A stretch of DNA of 64,000 bases from Rhodotorula mucilaginosa (taxonomy: Eukaryota > Basidiomycota > Microbotryomycetes > Sporidiobolales > Sporidiobolaceae). The stretch lies in contig CP137864.1 of assembly GCA_034406715.1 (NCBI GenBank), positions 372,001-436,000 on the forward strand. The letters run 5' to 3'. Made by a program: the position numbers and the translations under genes. This document shows, in pieces, positions 10,201 to 22,400 of the stretch (position 1 is the stretch's first letter; each line of letters starts with the position of its first letter). Below the pieces are notes generated by a model, which searched no databases, had not been told where the DNA came from, and worked only from the letters and a program-made list of their open reading frames with translations.

Positions 10201-10725
10201 TGCTTCGACCTCCTCGAGAGTCTTGACCTGCCGAGTTGGGGCGGGCTGCCCGGCAGTCAACGCAGGAGACGGCGATGCTACCGATTGAGACGACAACGAC
10301 GACGAGGCGGGAGGGGGCAGCGGAGGGGCAGCGGCGCGCGAGAGGAGGGGATCGTCGTTGAGACTGGTCCACGGCGACTGCGCTTGACCGGCCGCGATCG
10401 GCTTGGACGAGAGGAGCGGGTCGGCGCCCCAGTCACTGCTGAGCGGCACGAGCTGTTTCGCGCCTCCGTACGCAGCTCCTCCCCCGCTCGCGTTCGCGGC
10501 CGACGGTGCCTCGTTTCCGAGGAACCGCGAGGTCGAGCCGGCAAAGTCAAAGTCGCGGCTGGCGCCGGTATCGTCTGCGAAGCCTCCAAAGGTCTCGTCG
10601 TTCAGATCGTTGTCTGTGTCGTCGAGCAGGTGCGCAAGATCGGAATCCTGACCGAGCGAGTCGAACTGGTAGATGGCGAGGTCGTCCTCGGTCACTCCCT
10701 GACCGTACGGGTCTCCGGTCGCCAT
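7259..10725 (-). CDS. PAT1: mRNA decapping activator Pat1
   Basis: Scaffold protein of cytoplasmic mRNA decay that links the deadenylated mRNA/Lsm1-7 complex to Dcp1/2 and Dhh1 in P-bodies. Exon 1 runs from the ATG at 10725 to about 9272, followed by exons ending near 8305, 7446 and 7259; the last exon is 7259-7321. The N-terminus carries a short acidic motif (AIYQFDSLGQDSDLAHLLDD) like the Dhh1-binding segment of Pat1 proteins, then a long Pro/Gln/Met-rich disordered middle. The junction MAKHNNLMSNSDKDFITRIQ opens the conserved part, followed by LLTDDPYADDFYFHIMAAIK. The helical C-terminal domain includes LLAIPKGIRILPRAIRHL and ends with the typical NVNLLLNALSLDAS. It is divergent from the GH76 gene, 295 bp apart. 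Confidence 0.93.
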
Positions 10726-11020
10726 GGCTGCCTGCGCACTGCCGCTTCGCTAGAGTCGAAGGTCGCACTCGTGTGCACACGCGATGTGCGTAGGCTGCTG
10801 CACGGGCAAAACACGCGAGAGGGCGACGACGTGCGACTTGCAAGGGGCGATTGGGTCGAGACTCGCGTCTCGGTCGAGTTCGAAATCACTGCACCTCGCT
10901 CAACTCTCGCCTTTTCCCTTGGACTCGACGACACCTTCATCGACATTCGCTTCTCCCACTCTTTCTTGCATTGCGACCGGCAGTTCCTTCGACAGAGGTC
11001 CCGCTGCGTACAGTAGCGCG
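10726..11020. promoter_or_regulatory. Divergent promoter PAT1 / GH76
   Basis: The only sequence between the start codons of two head-to-head genes, so it must carry both core promoters. CT-rich tracts (CTCTCGCCTTTTCCCTT) lie on the GH76 side. No TATA box was seen. Confidence 0.45.
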
Positions 11021-13342
11021 ATGCTGCCGTGCCCATCTCGGGCGGCCGTCGCCGCACTCTCCCTCCTGACGTTGATCGCTCCTCGGCCAACATCCGCTTC
11101 GGCTTCCTCTGCTCCGCCGTGGTCGCCCGACCAAGTCGCCGCGGACAACGCGACGACCTCACCGAACCCGGAAGGCTACCAGCCATACCTCGCTTATCCG
11201 CATGGCCCTCGGCGAGGTCACGCCTTCCTGCCCTTCTCGCCGGACGCTCCTGTTCACCCTCTCATCGCCGACTTGTCCGTCCCGGAAGAGCCGACAAACC
11301 CGGCATATCCTCCGCCGCAGTGGGCCAACAACCGACATCCGCTCTACACCCCGGGTCAGCCACCTCCGAGATTCACGACGGAAGAGTTCCAGTTCCAGCC
11401 GGAACGTCTCGACAAGCGCGCGGTCGTCTCGAGCGTCGATGTCCCGTTCCCGCCTTCAGCATGTACGTATCACGAGCACGTCTGATCACTGCAACCCGAG
11501 CGCTCGGTACCGGGGTTCTGATGACAGCGCTCGTGCGCAGGGATCGACATCAACGACCTCTCGACGATCGCCACCCTGGCACAGGCTGCAGTCGCACGCA
11601 TGCAGACCTGGTACGAAGACGGAGTTTTCGAGTACGTTTCGCATCTTGAAGCGCCGCCATCTTGACCGAACTGACGAATCGATCCTTGCCAGGTGGACGG
11701 GCTGGTGGCAGACGCCTGTTCTTGGCATGGCTTATACAAATCTTGACCTCGCGCTTGGCAACAAAGGTTCGTCCGAGGTTCCAAATCCCCAACTCACACA
11801 CGTCGCGCTCCTCTTACGCGCCCGACTTGTAATCCTTGGCGCCGCACAACATGGAAGAACGCCCGAAACTGACTCTTCCGACCGCGAAAATCCGCAGTCA
11901 ACGAGCTCCTGATCAAAGACCTCCTCATCAAGAACGACGACCTCGGCTGGATGATCGACAAGTACATTGATGATCAAAGTAAGCCAAAAGAGCGCTACGG
12001 AGAACGTTCTCGCGAAATTCGCCTGCCCATCACCACCAGAAGGACATCTTCCTCACAGTCCCGTCCTTCTCCACGCAGGTTGGTGGGCGATGTTTGCATT
12101 GCGAGCGCATCAAGCGTATCCGAACACGACTTGGCTCGAAATGGTCGAAACGATCAACAACAACAACACTCTCTATTGGGACACGACCTGCGGCGGCGGC
12201 GTTCTGTGGCTGACCTACCGCCCATTAATCAAGAATACGATCACGAACGGGTAATTACACTCTCGCCGCTGCGGCTTGTAGCGACTGCGAACCACTGCCC
12301 GTTCTGCAGGCTGACACGTCGACATCGGGGCAGACTTTACTTCAGCATCCTGACTCGACTCTACCGGTATACCGGCAACACCACTCACCTCGACTACGCC
12401 ATGAACACGCTCAACTGGTGGCTCGAGTGGGCGTTCGACGTCGATAGCGGCCGCGTGTACGATACGGTAGAGGCGCAGTGGGTGGGACAGTACCCGTCCT
12501 CGGAATGCGCACGAAGCGGTCTCGAGTCGTGGACCTACAACTCGGGCGCCTTCCTCTTCGGACTCGCCGACTTGTATTACGCGACCGGTAACACTCGCGT
12601 GCTCGACTTGGGCAGGTCGATCGCCTATGCCGCGATTCGGGACTTTGTGCCCGATCCATCGACCGGAATTCTCATCGAATCGTGCGAGAACGATCCGCCG
12701 CCCGGGAAAGACCTCCCGCCGGGTTGTCAGCAGGACGAGACTGTCGTGCGTCTCACTTTCTCCAGGACCTTGAGGACGACTGCACCTCCCGAGACTAACT
12801 TTCGCCTATTCTCCTCGGGCAGTTCAAAGGCATCCTGATGCTCGGCATGGCCGAACTTTACGTCGCAAGGCCCGATCCAAACATCTACAACTTTATCAAC
12901 ACGCAACTGCTCTCGAACGCGTTCAACAACGTAGACGATACATGGCTATTCGGGATGTGGTGGGGAGGTCCAGTACGTTTCCCGCTCCCGTTGTCCGCCT
13001 CTATAGTCTCAGCGTACAGGGCGACGGTCAGTTGCTGATTGATCTGACACGCTCTCGCAGTGGAACATCACCACGGCCGGACCAAAGACGCAGATCAACG
13101 CGATTTGCCTCATCTCGGCCGCCGCGACAGTCAATGCGGATTACCTCTCCGCTGCAGGACAGAAAACCGGCGTCAAGTCGGCGACCGATCAGATCGCCGT
13201 GCCGGAATCGACAGCCACCGGAGCCGCCGGCAACACCGACCGCAACCAGAACACGGTCGCGAATCGAGCCTCCCAATCCCGAGTCGGCTTGGTCGCGCTA
13301 GTCGCGGCACTCGCTGGAGCTCTGGGACTCTTGTATCACTAA
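11021..13342 (+). CDS. Glycoside hydrolase family 76 protein, Dfg5/Dcw1-like, probably GPI-anchored
   Basis: Cell-wall enzyme of the endo-alpha-1,6-mannanase family; in yeasts Dfg5/Dcw1 are thought to transfer GPI-anchored proteins to wall glucan. The ATG at 11021 starts a clear secretory signal (MLPCPSRAAVAALSLLTLIA). About 130 Pro-rich residues follow, then the helical (alpha/alpha)6 domain, spliced from roughly nine exons: WWQTPVLGMAYTNLDLALGN, YIDDQ.WWAMFALRAHQAYP with the Asp-Asp pair expected for catalysis, TTCGGGVLWL, WTYNSGAFLFGLADLYYATG and FNNVDDTWLFGMWWGG. After a Thr/Gln/Asn-rich linker the protein ends in a hydrophobic stretch (VGLVALVAALAGALGLLYH), as in GPI-anchored proteins. 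It faces the GT31/GT32 gene tail to tail, 188 bp apart. The long Pro-rich N-terminal region is unusual for the family. Confidence 0.88.
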
Positions 13343-13530
13343 ATATTGCCGCTTCTCCTCACTCGACTAGAAGTATGCCGGACCGAGGCGCGCAGCGTAT
13401 AGACATTGCTCGCTCGCCATCTGTTGTAGCACGTGTATTTTCACGCCGTATCCTCTCCTTGCTCCAGGTCGGTCGCTCGAGGCGCAAATGCTATACCGGT
13501 TACATGAGAAGAAGGGGAGAGCCAAATTGT

Positions 13531-16500
13531 CTATGCTGCGGCAAGGCTTACAAAAGTTTCCCCCTGGAGCTGGACTCCCGCCCACAGAACCTCGATCCGC
13601 AAGAGGTCAAACTCGGCCGAGTGTGGTAGAGCAGGTGGGACGTAAGCGATGCCGCGCAAGATGCTGTTGATCGCTCGAAGGTTCGCTTGCTGCGCGCCGA
13701 GCTCGACCTCGACCGATCCGCCTCCGGCTGGATCCGCTTCGCCTCGGTGTGTGCGTGCCCAAACGCCCGAGGAACCCGAACCAGCGGAGAGCACCACGCG
13801 GCCGCCGCGGCTCGTGGCGAGACGGATCGTTGCCGCCAAGCCTGTCGACGCTGGGGGTACACCACGGACGTAGATGAGGTCCAACCCGTCGAAGCGGCCG
13901 TTCAGCGAACCGAGGAGGTCGACGTGCGCGGTCTCGATGGTCTCGAGGTCGGTGCGAGTCCGGTACGTATAGTTCCGTGGCACCCGTAACTGAGGGCCAC
14001 TCTCCCAGTCGGGAGATGGACGAGCCAGCTCGGTGTCGCCGGAAGAGAGCAAGCCGGTTTTGCGTGGCACTCCGAGGTTGAAAGCCGCAAAGACTTCCGC
14101 GGCGATGCTGCCCGGCTGGATCCTCAGATGGTTCGTCATCTTGCCGAAGAGGTGGATGGACCACGACGAACGCGCCAGCTTGGCGAGCTCGGCCACCGCC
14201 TCTCCGACAGGTCGAGCGCGGACGAGCTCGTGCGCGCCGATCCAGTTGTACGGGTACAGCACGTGAGACGGGACAATGGTGAGACCGGACTGCTCGAGCT
14301 GGTACCGACGCGCACCGATCGCCCTCGTGATGGCGCGTGGACCCACGCAGCCGAAGCAGTCTGGCGTGTAGGCGACGGAGAACGCATGCTCGGCTGCATC
14401 GCGGAACACCGTCCAGCCTCGACGGAATCGCATCACGCCGGGAGCCAGGTACATGCCGTCCTCGTCGAGCGTCCACTCGAGGTCGCTCGTGAGAGTGGAA
14501 TAATCTGCACCGATGAATTCAACATCCGACTGCGGCGGAGATCGAACCCACGGTGCGTCCATGTCGAGATCTGAGGAGGAGGAGGAGAAGAGTCAGACTT
14601 TGGTGACGATCTCCTCCAGCAGACTGCAGGTTGTTGGTCGCTTCTGCTCACAGGTGCCGCCGTATTTGAAGAGGAACAAATACCGCAAGTAGTCGGTCAA
14701 GTGCGAAAAGCTGATCAGAGAGGCGCGGAAGTCAGCGAATACAATTCAACACCCCTCACCGAGCTCGACACGTACAAGTTGGGTCCGGACTGCCACTCGT
14801 CCCATTTCTCGAGCCAGCCTCGACTTTGCGGGCCGAGGTACCAATGGCGTTCCAGCAGCTCATTCTGACCGACCCGCACAACATGGATCGAGTAGCCTTG
14901 TCGCGTATAGTCGTCGAAGAAGTCGTTGGGAAGCGAAGTCGAGAAGAGGATCAGGACAGCACGCGGCTCGTGCGTCCAGATGGTTTCGATCGCTTGGTAA
15001 TGTCGCTCCTGGAACGTGTCGGCGCCGGTGGTCCAACAGAGCATGTAGAGCAGGTGCCAATCGTTGGTCGCAGAGAACGGCGAGGAGTGCCGGGACAGCA
15101 CGCCCGGGATGATCCAAGGATCCCCCGGACTGCCGACGACGAACGTTTCCGGCGGCACGCGAACGGGAGCGTCGAGGGCGGACGACGGGCGGGACTGCGA
15201 TCTCTCGGATAACGTCGCGCCGCGGAGATCGTCGCAGGCGAATCCCCAAGACCGCCAGTGGTTATCGCGACCACGGCACGAAGGGTAACACACTCCGCAC
15301 CACCGCCGGAGAAAGCCGTCGCACTGTTTCCTGCCGGCTCGAATATTGGCGTACATCTCGCGCGGGCCGAACCCGCTCGGCTCGACGTACTGACTGCCGA
15401 AATGCTTCGCGATCATGTCGTTTTCGCAGACCTGCGCCTGTTGGATGCGGTAGTCGTGGATCGGTCGGACGCCAGATGGATAGAGCCACAGGCCCAGATT
15501 TTGATCTTCGTTCTTGACGAACAAGCGCGACGCCGCAGGCGGCGAGATCAAGTCGACGAGATCTTTCGATAAGATGTGTAGCGCTCCGGCGGTATACGGC
15601 GGGAATGTCGGCAGATCGTATGCGAAGTCGGCATTCTTGTTCGAGGCGTCCTTGATGGCGGGGATATCCCTGCAGGCTTGGCTAGCGGTCAGCAGGTCCA
15701 GACGGCGAAATCTGAAGATATCGTGACATACCAGTAGGCAAACCCCCGCCAGTACTCGCGCCGTCTCCCGAGCTTGCCGAGCTCCTTCGCGACAACATCC
15801 ATTCGAAGCAGAATGTCATCGTCCGTCTTGAGGACATAGTCGACGTCGAGGCCCGACGCCCACTTCCATCCCTCGTAGATCTTCTTGCTCAGGTGTTCGT
15901 ATGTATCGTGCGCCGGGACGAGAAGGATGTCGCCAAACTCCTTCGACTCGGCTGCGATTCCGGGGCCGGATCTCGTGCCTACGTGCGGCGAAGGCGGGGT
16001 GCCGAGCAGGAAGCGGTATTCGACGGCGATTGACGACGTCGCGCGCGGGAACAGGCGAACCGACGTTTCACGGAACGTGTGGCGGTTTGCGGAGGAGCGG
16101 TTTGTCCAGGACGAGGTGACGAGGACCATCACTCGAACGTCGGCGGACGCCAACGCGCTGCCTCCCGAAAGATCCGATCCGTTCCCGCGCGTGCTCGTAG
16201 CGAAGGCGGAAGTGGCGTTCAGCTCGGGATGTCCGAGGTCGATGCCGCCGCCGCCTTTGTACCGGGCGGTGTACTGCTGCCACAGCAGTGCGCTCGTCGT
16301 GAACCAGCCCAGCAGCGCAAAGGGAAGAACCGTGCCCCAGAGTACGCGCTTCCAGCTCAGTACCCTCTCGCCCTTGCGGTATTTGTCGGTGCGCACGCCG
16401 GGTCCCAGGACGGCGGTGACGGCGATCGAGAAGAGGCGCCATCGTTGTCTATCGGCGCGGTCTTTTCGCTCAACAATGTTGCTCGTCACCCACGATTGGA

Positions 16501-17825
16501 TGACGTTCTGGAGAGGTGTGCGTCAGAGGCGTTCGTCTTCGCCAGTAAACCGCAAAATGCTCACACAGAAGGCGGCAGTGGTCGCGCAGATGAGCCAAGC
16601 CGCGACGGGCTGGTCGAACGAGAGGACCCGATGAGTCGTCAAGGTTAACGGCCAGCAGATCGCCTGCAAGCTGACTACCCGAATGATGGTCGGAATTGTC
16701 GTGTAGTAGACGAGCCATCGCCGCAGCAGGCCTCGGGCGAGCGAAAGCGTGAAATACGCGGTCGCCAGCGCCCACAGCCCCGAGATGAACCAGTCGAGAC
16801 GAGTGCTTCGAGCCTCAGCGACGCCTCCGGCATTCCAGCCGAGAGACGTCCAAATGAGATGTCGACTCGAGCAAAATCGGGCTGCCGAATAGCAGAAGCC
16901 GAGCAGACCGGGTAAAACGGCGAGGAAGTTGAGAAAGATCAAGATCGGCGTCCAGATGTGATTCCGTTTTTTGCGAGTCGGCGAGATTTCTGCCGATATT
17001 GCCTGCAGATTGAGAGGCACTCAGCTTTGCGTCCAAGTTTCTCCTGCTTCGAAACGGCGGGGAGCTGCTCACTGCTTCCGCCGTGATTGCTCTCCGCTGG
17101 CCCGTTGGCAGCGAGTTCGGGTCTGTGGTGACCGCACCCGCAGCTGCAACGCCCTGTTCACTCGAGACTCTTCTCAATGCTGGACGAGCGGTCGGCGCCA
17201 TCTCACTGGGCAGAATCGCCCTTCGCGACGAGGTGCGGGCTCGAGGAGCGATTTCGAGAGCGCCGCTTCCGTCCGAGTCCTCGTCGCCGTCATCGTCGTT
17301 AAAGTTCCTGCTATAGTGACCCGTGTTCGCAACCGCCGGTTTCCGGTGTATGGGAACTCCGGTAGGTTCTGGAACGGGCGTGCCGTTCAGGAGAGTGGTG
17401 GATGAGGTGCTTCGTTTTCGCTGAGGACGTTGAGCGGCTGCGCCCGCTTCGCGGAATCGTACTCGCCCGTCAAGGATCGAAGGCGCCCACCCCGCTGACC
17501 CTCCGGAGTTGCCTACGTCCGGGGGGTGGCCGGGGAAGCCGAAGTGAGCGAGCTGTGGCACGCTTCGAGAACGCAGAGGCGGAGATACAGGTGCCGTGTA
17601 GGGCGGAGGCGATCCAGTCGGAGGCGGCGAGCCCGAAAATGCCGACGTTGGCGCATCCGACGAAGTGCTAGGTATCGGCAGCGGTAAGGAACGGGTCGGA
17701 GGAGATACACCGCCTGTCGATGACCCCCTCGACCTCGGTATTCTCAAAGGCGCCAGTTTGCCGGCCTCGCTGGTCGGATCCTGACGTGCTCGCGGCTGAG
17801 GGCCTTACTGCGTCGTGGGCAGCAT
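13531..17825 (-). CDS. Bifunctional membrane glycosyltransferase: GT31 galactosyltransferase-type plus GT32 (DXD) domain
   Basis: One gene appears to encode two glycosyltransferase modules. Proposed start 17825 (MLPTT) with a 39-nt first intron, then about 230 Ser/Pro-rich residues; this start is uncertain. A region with at least three hydrophobic segments follows (NHIWTPILIFLNFLAVLPGL, a Leu/Ala-rich one, and VLWGTVLPFALLGWFTTSAL). The GT31 module has FRETSVRLFP, the metal-binding VLKTDDDILLRMD, and KNEDQNLGLWLYPSG. The second module has DYLRYLFLFKYGG spliced to TYLDMDAPWV, the DXD signature of GT32/alpha-1,4-glycosyltransferases, followed by a beta-rich end to the stop at 13531. Key junctions are in frame: AFC|NVIQ at about 16520-16580, AYW|DIPAI at about 15730, YVSS|HFSHLTDY and GGT|YLDMD. 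It should act in the Golgi on glycans or glycolipids; donor and acceptor are unknown. Confidence 0.8.
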
Positions 17826-18256
17826 GTCAGGGCAGGCGCGCAAGGAGTTGAACGATGCGCTGCGCGATCAGAGGAGACAACGCATCCCAACGTCCGCGAA
17901 CGAGCCGTCCGGAACAGCATCAGGTTACTCACCTCGACTGCCACTCTGTGTCCAGGCTTTGCTTGATGCCGTGGCAGGACACGGACGGGTTCGGATCCGT
18001 ACGATCCGTCTTGATGCTTCAGTCGGGGTTTTGGGATGCCGGGAGTATGCCGGGCAAAACGCACACCCAGAGGCAGGACGGCGCGTTCCCGCTCTTGCCG
18101 GTTACGCAGGCCCAGCTGGCACCTGTGTGCCTCTCGCACGTCGATAGCAGCAGCTTAAAGTTGGTTTGATCCTCATCGTCCTGCTTCCGCGCGAACCTCG
18201 ACCCGATCGACTTGGATCGACGGCACGACGACGGTCCGACAGCACAAGCCGTTAGC
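17826..18256. promoter_or_regulatory. Divergent promoter GT31/GT32 gene / CCDC43-like gene
   Basis: Holds the 5' regions of two head-to-head genes. Short frames on both strands lack good codon use. A further 5' exon of the glycosyltransferase gene could lie here, since its start is the weakest part of that model. Confidence 0.4.
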
Positions 18257-19339
18257 ATGTCATTACAGGAGCTGGTTGCGGAACAGCTCGGTGCACTGTC
18301 TCTGCGCGATGACCCCGACACGGTCGAGTTCGTCGTCGGACTCGTCGAGGAGGAATCCTTCGAGGCGGAAGTAAGCACCTCTCTCGCCGCTGATCCGGCG
18401 CAGATGCGAGAGTCTGAAGAATACACGGCCGACAGGATCGGAGAAGCGCTATCCTCGGCATGCTCGAAGCGGAAGATGACGATGGTGCGTCTTAGCCGAG
18501 CCGCTTTGCCTCGAGTGAACCTCCGAGTTGACAAGATCCTTGCAGTGACGACGGCGGATGCGGTCGACAAGCTCCTCGAAGAGACTTCGGTCTACCAGGA
18601 CAAGGTCTTGGCGGCCCGAAGAGCTGCCGAGGAAGCTGAAGCTGCGGCGGCGGCCGCAGCGGCGGAAGGTCCGTTCTCTTTCCCGCCAACGGAGCCGTTT
18701 CCTGGCGATTCTGAAGTCTCGCATCGCACGCAGAGGCGGCACAGTCGGCGGGGAACAAGCTATCTCCAGCAGACGAAGCCAAGCGAAAGGCTGAGCTGCT
18801 AAAGGCGAGTCATCCAGTTGGGTCGTTGCTCGCGAAAGGATGCCTGCGCTGACCGAGGAACCGCGGTACACAGCAATACGGATATCTGGAAGAGGAGACG
18901 GAAGCAGATCGGCTCGCACGAGAAGAGGCAGAGCGCGCTCCCGACAAGGCGCTCTTGGATCCGAGGCAAATGAGCAAGAAGCAGCGGAAAAAAGCGCTCG
19001 AAGGCGTCGGTGGGTGGTGACCCTCAAGAGTGGTGGCTGACGCTGGAGAAAACGGCCACTAATCAGTTTCCACGCTAGATCTCCTCGCTCTCCCGAACCT
19101 AAACAAGGCGCACGTCGACGCAGCAGAGAAACAGCGCCGAGCAGCGAGCGCAAGTAAGTCGTTTCAACAAAAGCCTGGCATCTCCTTCACGCTGCCCTGC
19201 TAAGCTCTCACCCTTGCCAGGTGCTGCACAAGCAAAGAAAGCGCGCGACGAAGCAGATCGGAAGAAGCAGAAGGATGACGAGAAGCGCAAGCTGGAGGAG
19301 AAACGGAAGAAGGCTCAGAAGGTTGAACGCAAGGCATGA
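18257..19339 (+). CDS. CCDC43-like coiled-coil protein
   Basis: Seven exons (18257-18370, 18436-18484, 18546-18668, 18734-18804, 18874-19009, 19079-19153, 19221-19339) sum to 687 nt and 228 residues, close to animal CCDC43. Marks: an N-terminal FVVGLVEEESFE, AILGMLEAEDDD, then a long charged helix, LSPADEAKRKAELLKQYGYLEEE, and a Lys/Arg/Glu-rich coiled-coil C-terminus ending KRKKAQKVERKA. The molecular role of this family is poorly known; I infer none. Intron 18805-18873 uses a GC donor (AAG|GCGAGT) with a CTGAC branch-like site and CAG acceptor; the frame fails with the nearby GT. The gene ends 72 bp from the convergent 5-phosphatase gene. Confidence 0.85.
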
Positions 19340-19411
19340 TCCTCTCAACTTAGCCTTTGTAGAGGAGATCGGCATTGCACAGAGTCAAACAACAACATCG
19401 TCGAGAGGGGG

Positions 19412-22400
19412 CTAGGAGGAGGCTTCTACACCAAGAGCACACACAAGATAGACGGGGCGGTGGTCGGAAACGGCGCCCATCCGTTCGATGTTCATGACGG
19501 AGTTGTACTCGATCGGCAAGAGCTCGCCAGGATCGGGACCGACGATCCGCGTCGGTTCCATCGGTGCCGCGTCCGGTGCGGTAGTGTCATCCGACACCGG
19601 CGCGGACAGGAACGGCAGGGCGACCGGAAGCGAGGTGAGGAACGACCGGAAGCGACTGTTTAGCGAAGGTCCTGCATCCGGCGCCTCCGCATGTCGCTCG
19701 TGCAATCGACTCAGAGCGGACGCAAACGTGCGAGCCCGCGGGAGATTGACCGGTGCCGAACCGTGGAAAGGATCGTCCGCTGCCGCAAGGGGCGGCGAAG
19801 AGATCGTGACCGCGGCGGGGCTGTGCACAGGGCTACTCGAAGGCGAGCTGTCTGTAGAGCCCGATAAGGTGAAATGGCGGCGTGGGGCACGGCGAGCTGC
19901 AATCGTCGTCGGGGGCGGATTCTCCACTTCCGACATATTCGTATTCGACGGAGCGGACACCGAAGCGCTCGACGGCGGGCGCTCGATCGATGGGGGGCGG
20001 TCGAGGATGGCGAGAGCCGGGAAAGACTTGACACGTTGCCATACCGAGCTCGAAGCGAGCGTGTCCTGAGAGACCTGCCGACGTAGGCGATTTCTTGATT
20101 GCGACGCCCGCTTACCAGCGTCCGGAAGCGACCGTATAGACCGGGTGCGGTGGGCGCGGAAGAGCGAGCCGAAGGAGGGAGCCAGAGGCGCCGGAGGCTC
20201 CTCTTTGGCCGTGGCGATCCGATTGGGATAGAACAGGATCCTATCCGTCCAGCTTTGCACTCGCTGCTTTTTGGAGCTGTCCCAAGCCGGCTCCTCGTCG
20301 CAGATCAGAGTATCTTTGCCCGCCGCGCCGGCCTTGACGGCCTCTTGCGGCTGTCGCACAATCGAACGGGGTGATTCGGACGGTGTATCCTCGTCGGCGT
20401 CCTGGAACATTTGAGCGAGGGGCCGCTGGCCGGAATCGGTCGACCGGCCCCGACTAGCCTGCGCTCGAATTCGAGCGGTCTCGAGTGCCGCGCGAGTCGA
20501 ATTGTGCTTGACGAGGGTAAGAAATCGTACGCGGGCGTTACGGATCGGATCTGCGCCGTTGTCTGGTGCGCTGTCCGAAGCAGGTAAATCGGCCTGATTT
20601 GCTGCAAGCGCGTCCAGCGCATCGGCGTCGACGGTAGAAGCAATGGACGCGGCATCGTCGTCGGCCGGCTCGGTCGGACTGGCAGCGGCCTCGAGGACCG
20701 AGTTCGTATCGGACTCGTGCGGAGAAGTCCGCGGCTGTCCGTTCTTGGGGGGTTGGATGGGAACAGCTTTCGATCCACGCCGCAAAAGTCTCGACGGCTT
20801 GTGTACCAGTCTGCGGGTCGTCTTGCGGAGGTCATACTTGTAGGTCGGCGCGAAATGGATCGGTGCCTCGCCGAAGCCCCCGAGGGCGGAATCCGATTCA
20901 CCGAGAATGGCGCGAAGCTGGTCAAACTGCAGGGCGTTCGTGAAGTCTTTTGCCTGGACCAGCCAGTCGGCGTGGAGGCGCGAGATGTTGAGGCGAAAGT
21001 TGAGGTCGCCCATGAAGAACGCATGGTCGAACCTGTCGACGAGCTTCTTTGGCTTCGGCCCGGCGGTTTCGAGAAAATCATCGACGTCGAGTTCGTCGAG
21101 GATCTTTCGCGCGTTCGCTTTTCGAATCTCGAGACCCGAGGCATGCGCAGCGAGATGCGCGGACACGAAGAGGAGGCGAGTCGATGCGAAATGGAGCGAG
21201 ATGCCGACGCCTGGACGAGCAACCGTCAGCGTTGAGACCAGAGATCAGACGTTTCAAGCCACGCGTCTCACCTCCTTTGTTCCCGACTCTGCCTCCGATG
21301 AGTCCGGCGGTAACGCGACTTCTGCTTACACCCTCGACGAGATCTTCGCAGCATCGAGCGACGAACACTGCGCAGTAAATGCCCATCAAGCGCTCCTTTT
21401 CAACGAGGACGTAGGGACCTCGACGTATGCGTGAGCTGATCGAGGCTGTGTCGGCGGCGGATGGCGCCACGTGAGAAGCGAGATCATCCGTCGAGGTGGC
21501 GGCGCTGCGTTCGTCGTCTGTGTACGGCGCCGAGGCAACGCCTCGAGCAGGATCCGGCGCGGACAGGTTGGGCGACCCCGTCGGGGGCGAGGCTGTCCTC
21601 GCTGGCGACTTCGAAGCGCCTTCGTCGAGCGCCTTTGTAGGCGCTTCTTTCGCGTGTTCAGCGGCCTCATCGTCGTCCGAAGAGTCCGATTCGTCGGCCC
21701 CTCCGCAAAGAAAGTTCTCCAGTTGCGAGGTCCAGCTCTGACCGCGAAAGACCCCTCCAGATCGAGCGGTTGGGCACTCTTGCCCGCACACGACGATGAT
21801 GTGATAAGGGTGCGCTGCCGTGAGGGGAAACTGAGGCAGATCCGGTGCTAACGGCGAGATCGATTTGTCCGAGGAAACCGACCGGGTCCTCCCGTGCTCG
21901 TGCTTCGCGCGGGAGAAGAAGGAGGAGGCGCCGCTCGACGAGCGTTTGCCGCGAGTCCGTGCCCGAGCGAGGTGCTCCTCTGGGAACGTCGACAAGTCTC
22001 CGAGAAACTCGCTCAGGTCTCCGCCCGGCGCCGGGAGCGAGTTGCCCATGTTGAACGTCGCCAACCGGATCTTGATGTTTGGCTTCGCCTCCTGGCCCGG
22101 AAACGGGCGACGGACGGGATCTGCAGGACCGTCCCCGTTCACACGAGGCGCCGGAGAAGGTGCATTTCGTGTGGAAGACGCTGCCGAAGTCGCCCTGCTT
22201 CGTGACTGCCGCGCTGAACGAGGCTGGACGAGATTGGCAATCTTCTTGAAGAAACGTTTCGGGCCGGCTTCGTGGTGCTGGTAATGTATGGGAGAGCGAC
22301 CGCGGGCTAAAGTCGCTAGAGATTCAGCGCAACTCGTCACGGCATCCGGTTCACTGCACGCGCTCACGCACCTTCTTTGAAGGAGCTTGTTGCCGACGAC

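Noticed and set aside
8329-11016. 400- and 451-codon open frames on the plus strand
   Set aside because: Both are antisense to conserved PAT1 exons and have the composition of a shadow frame.
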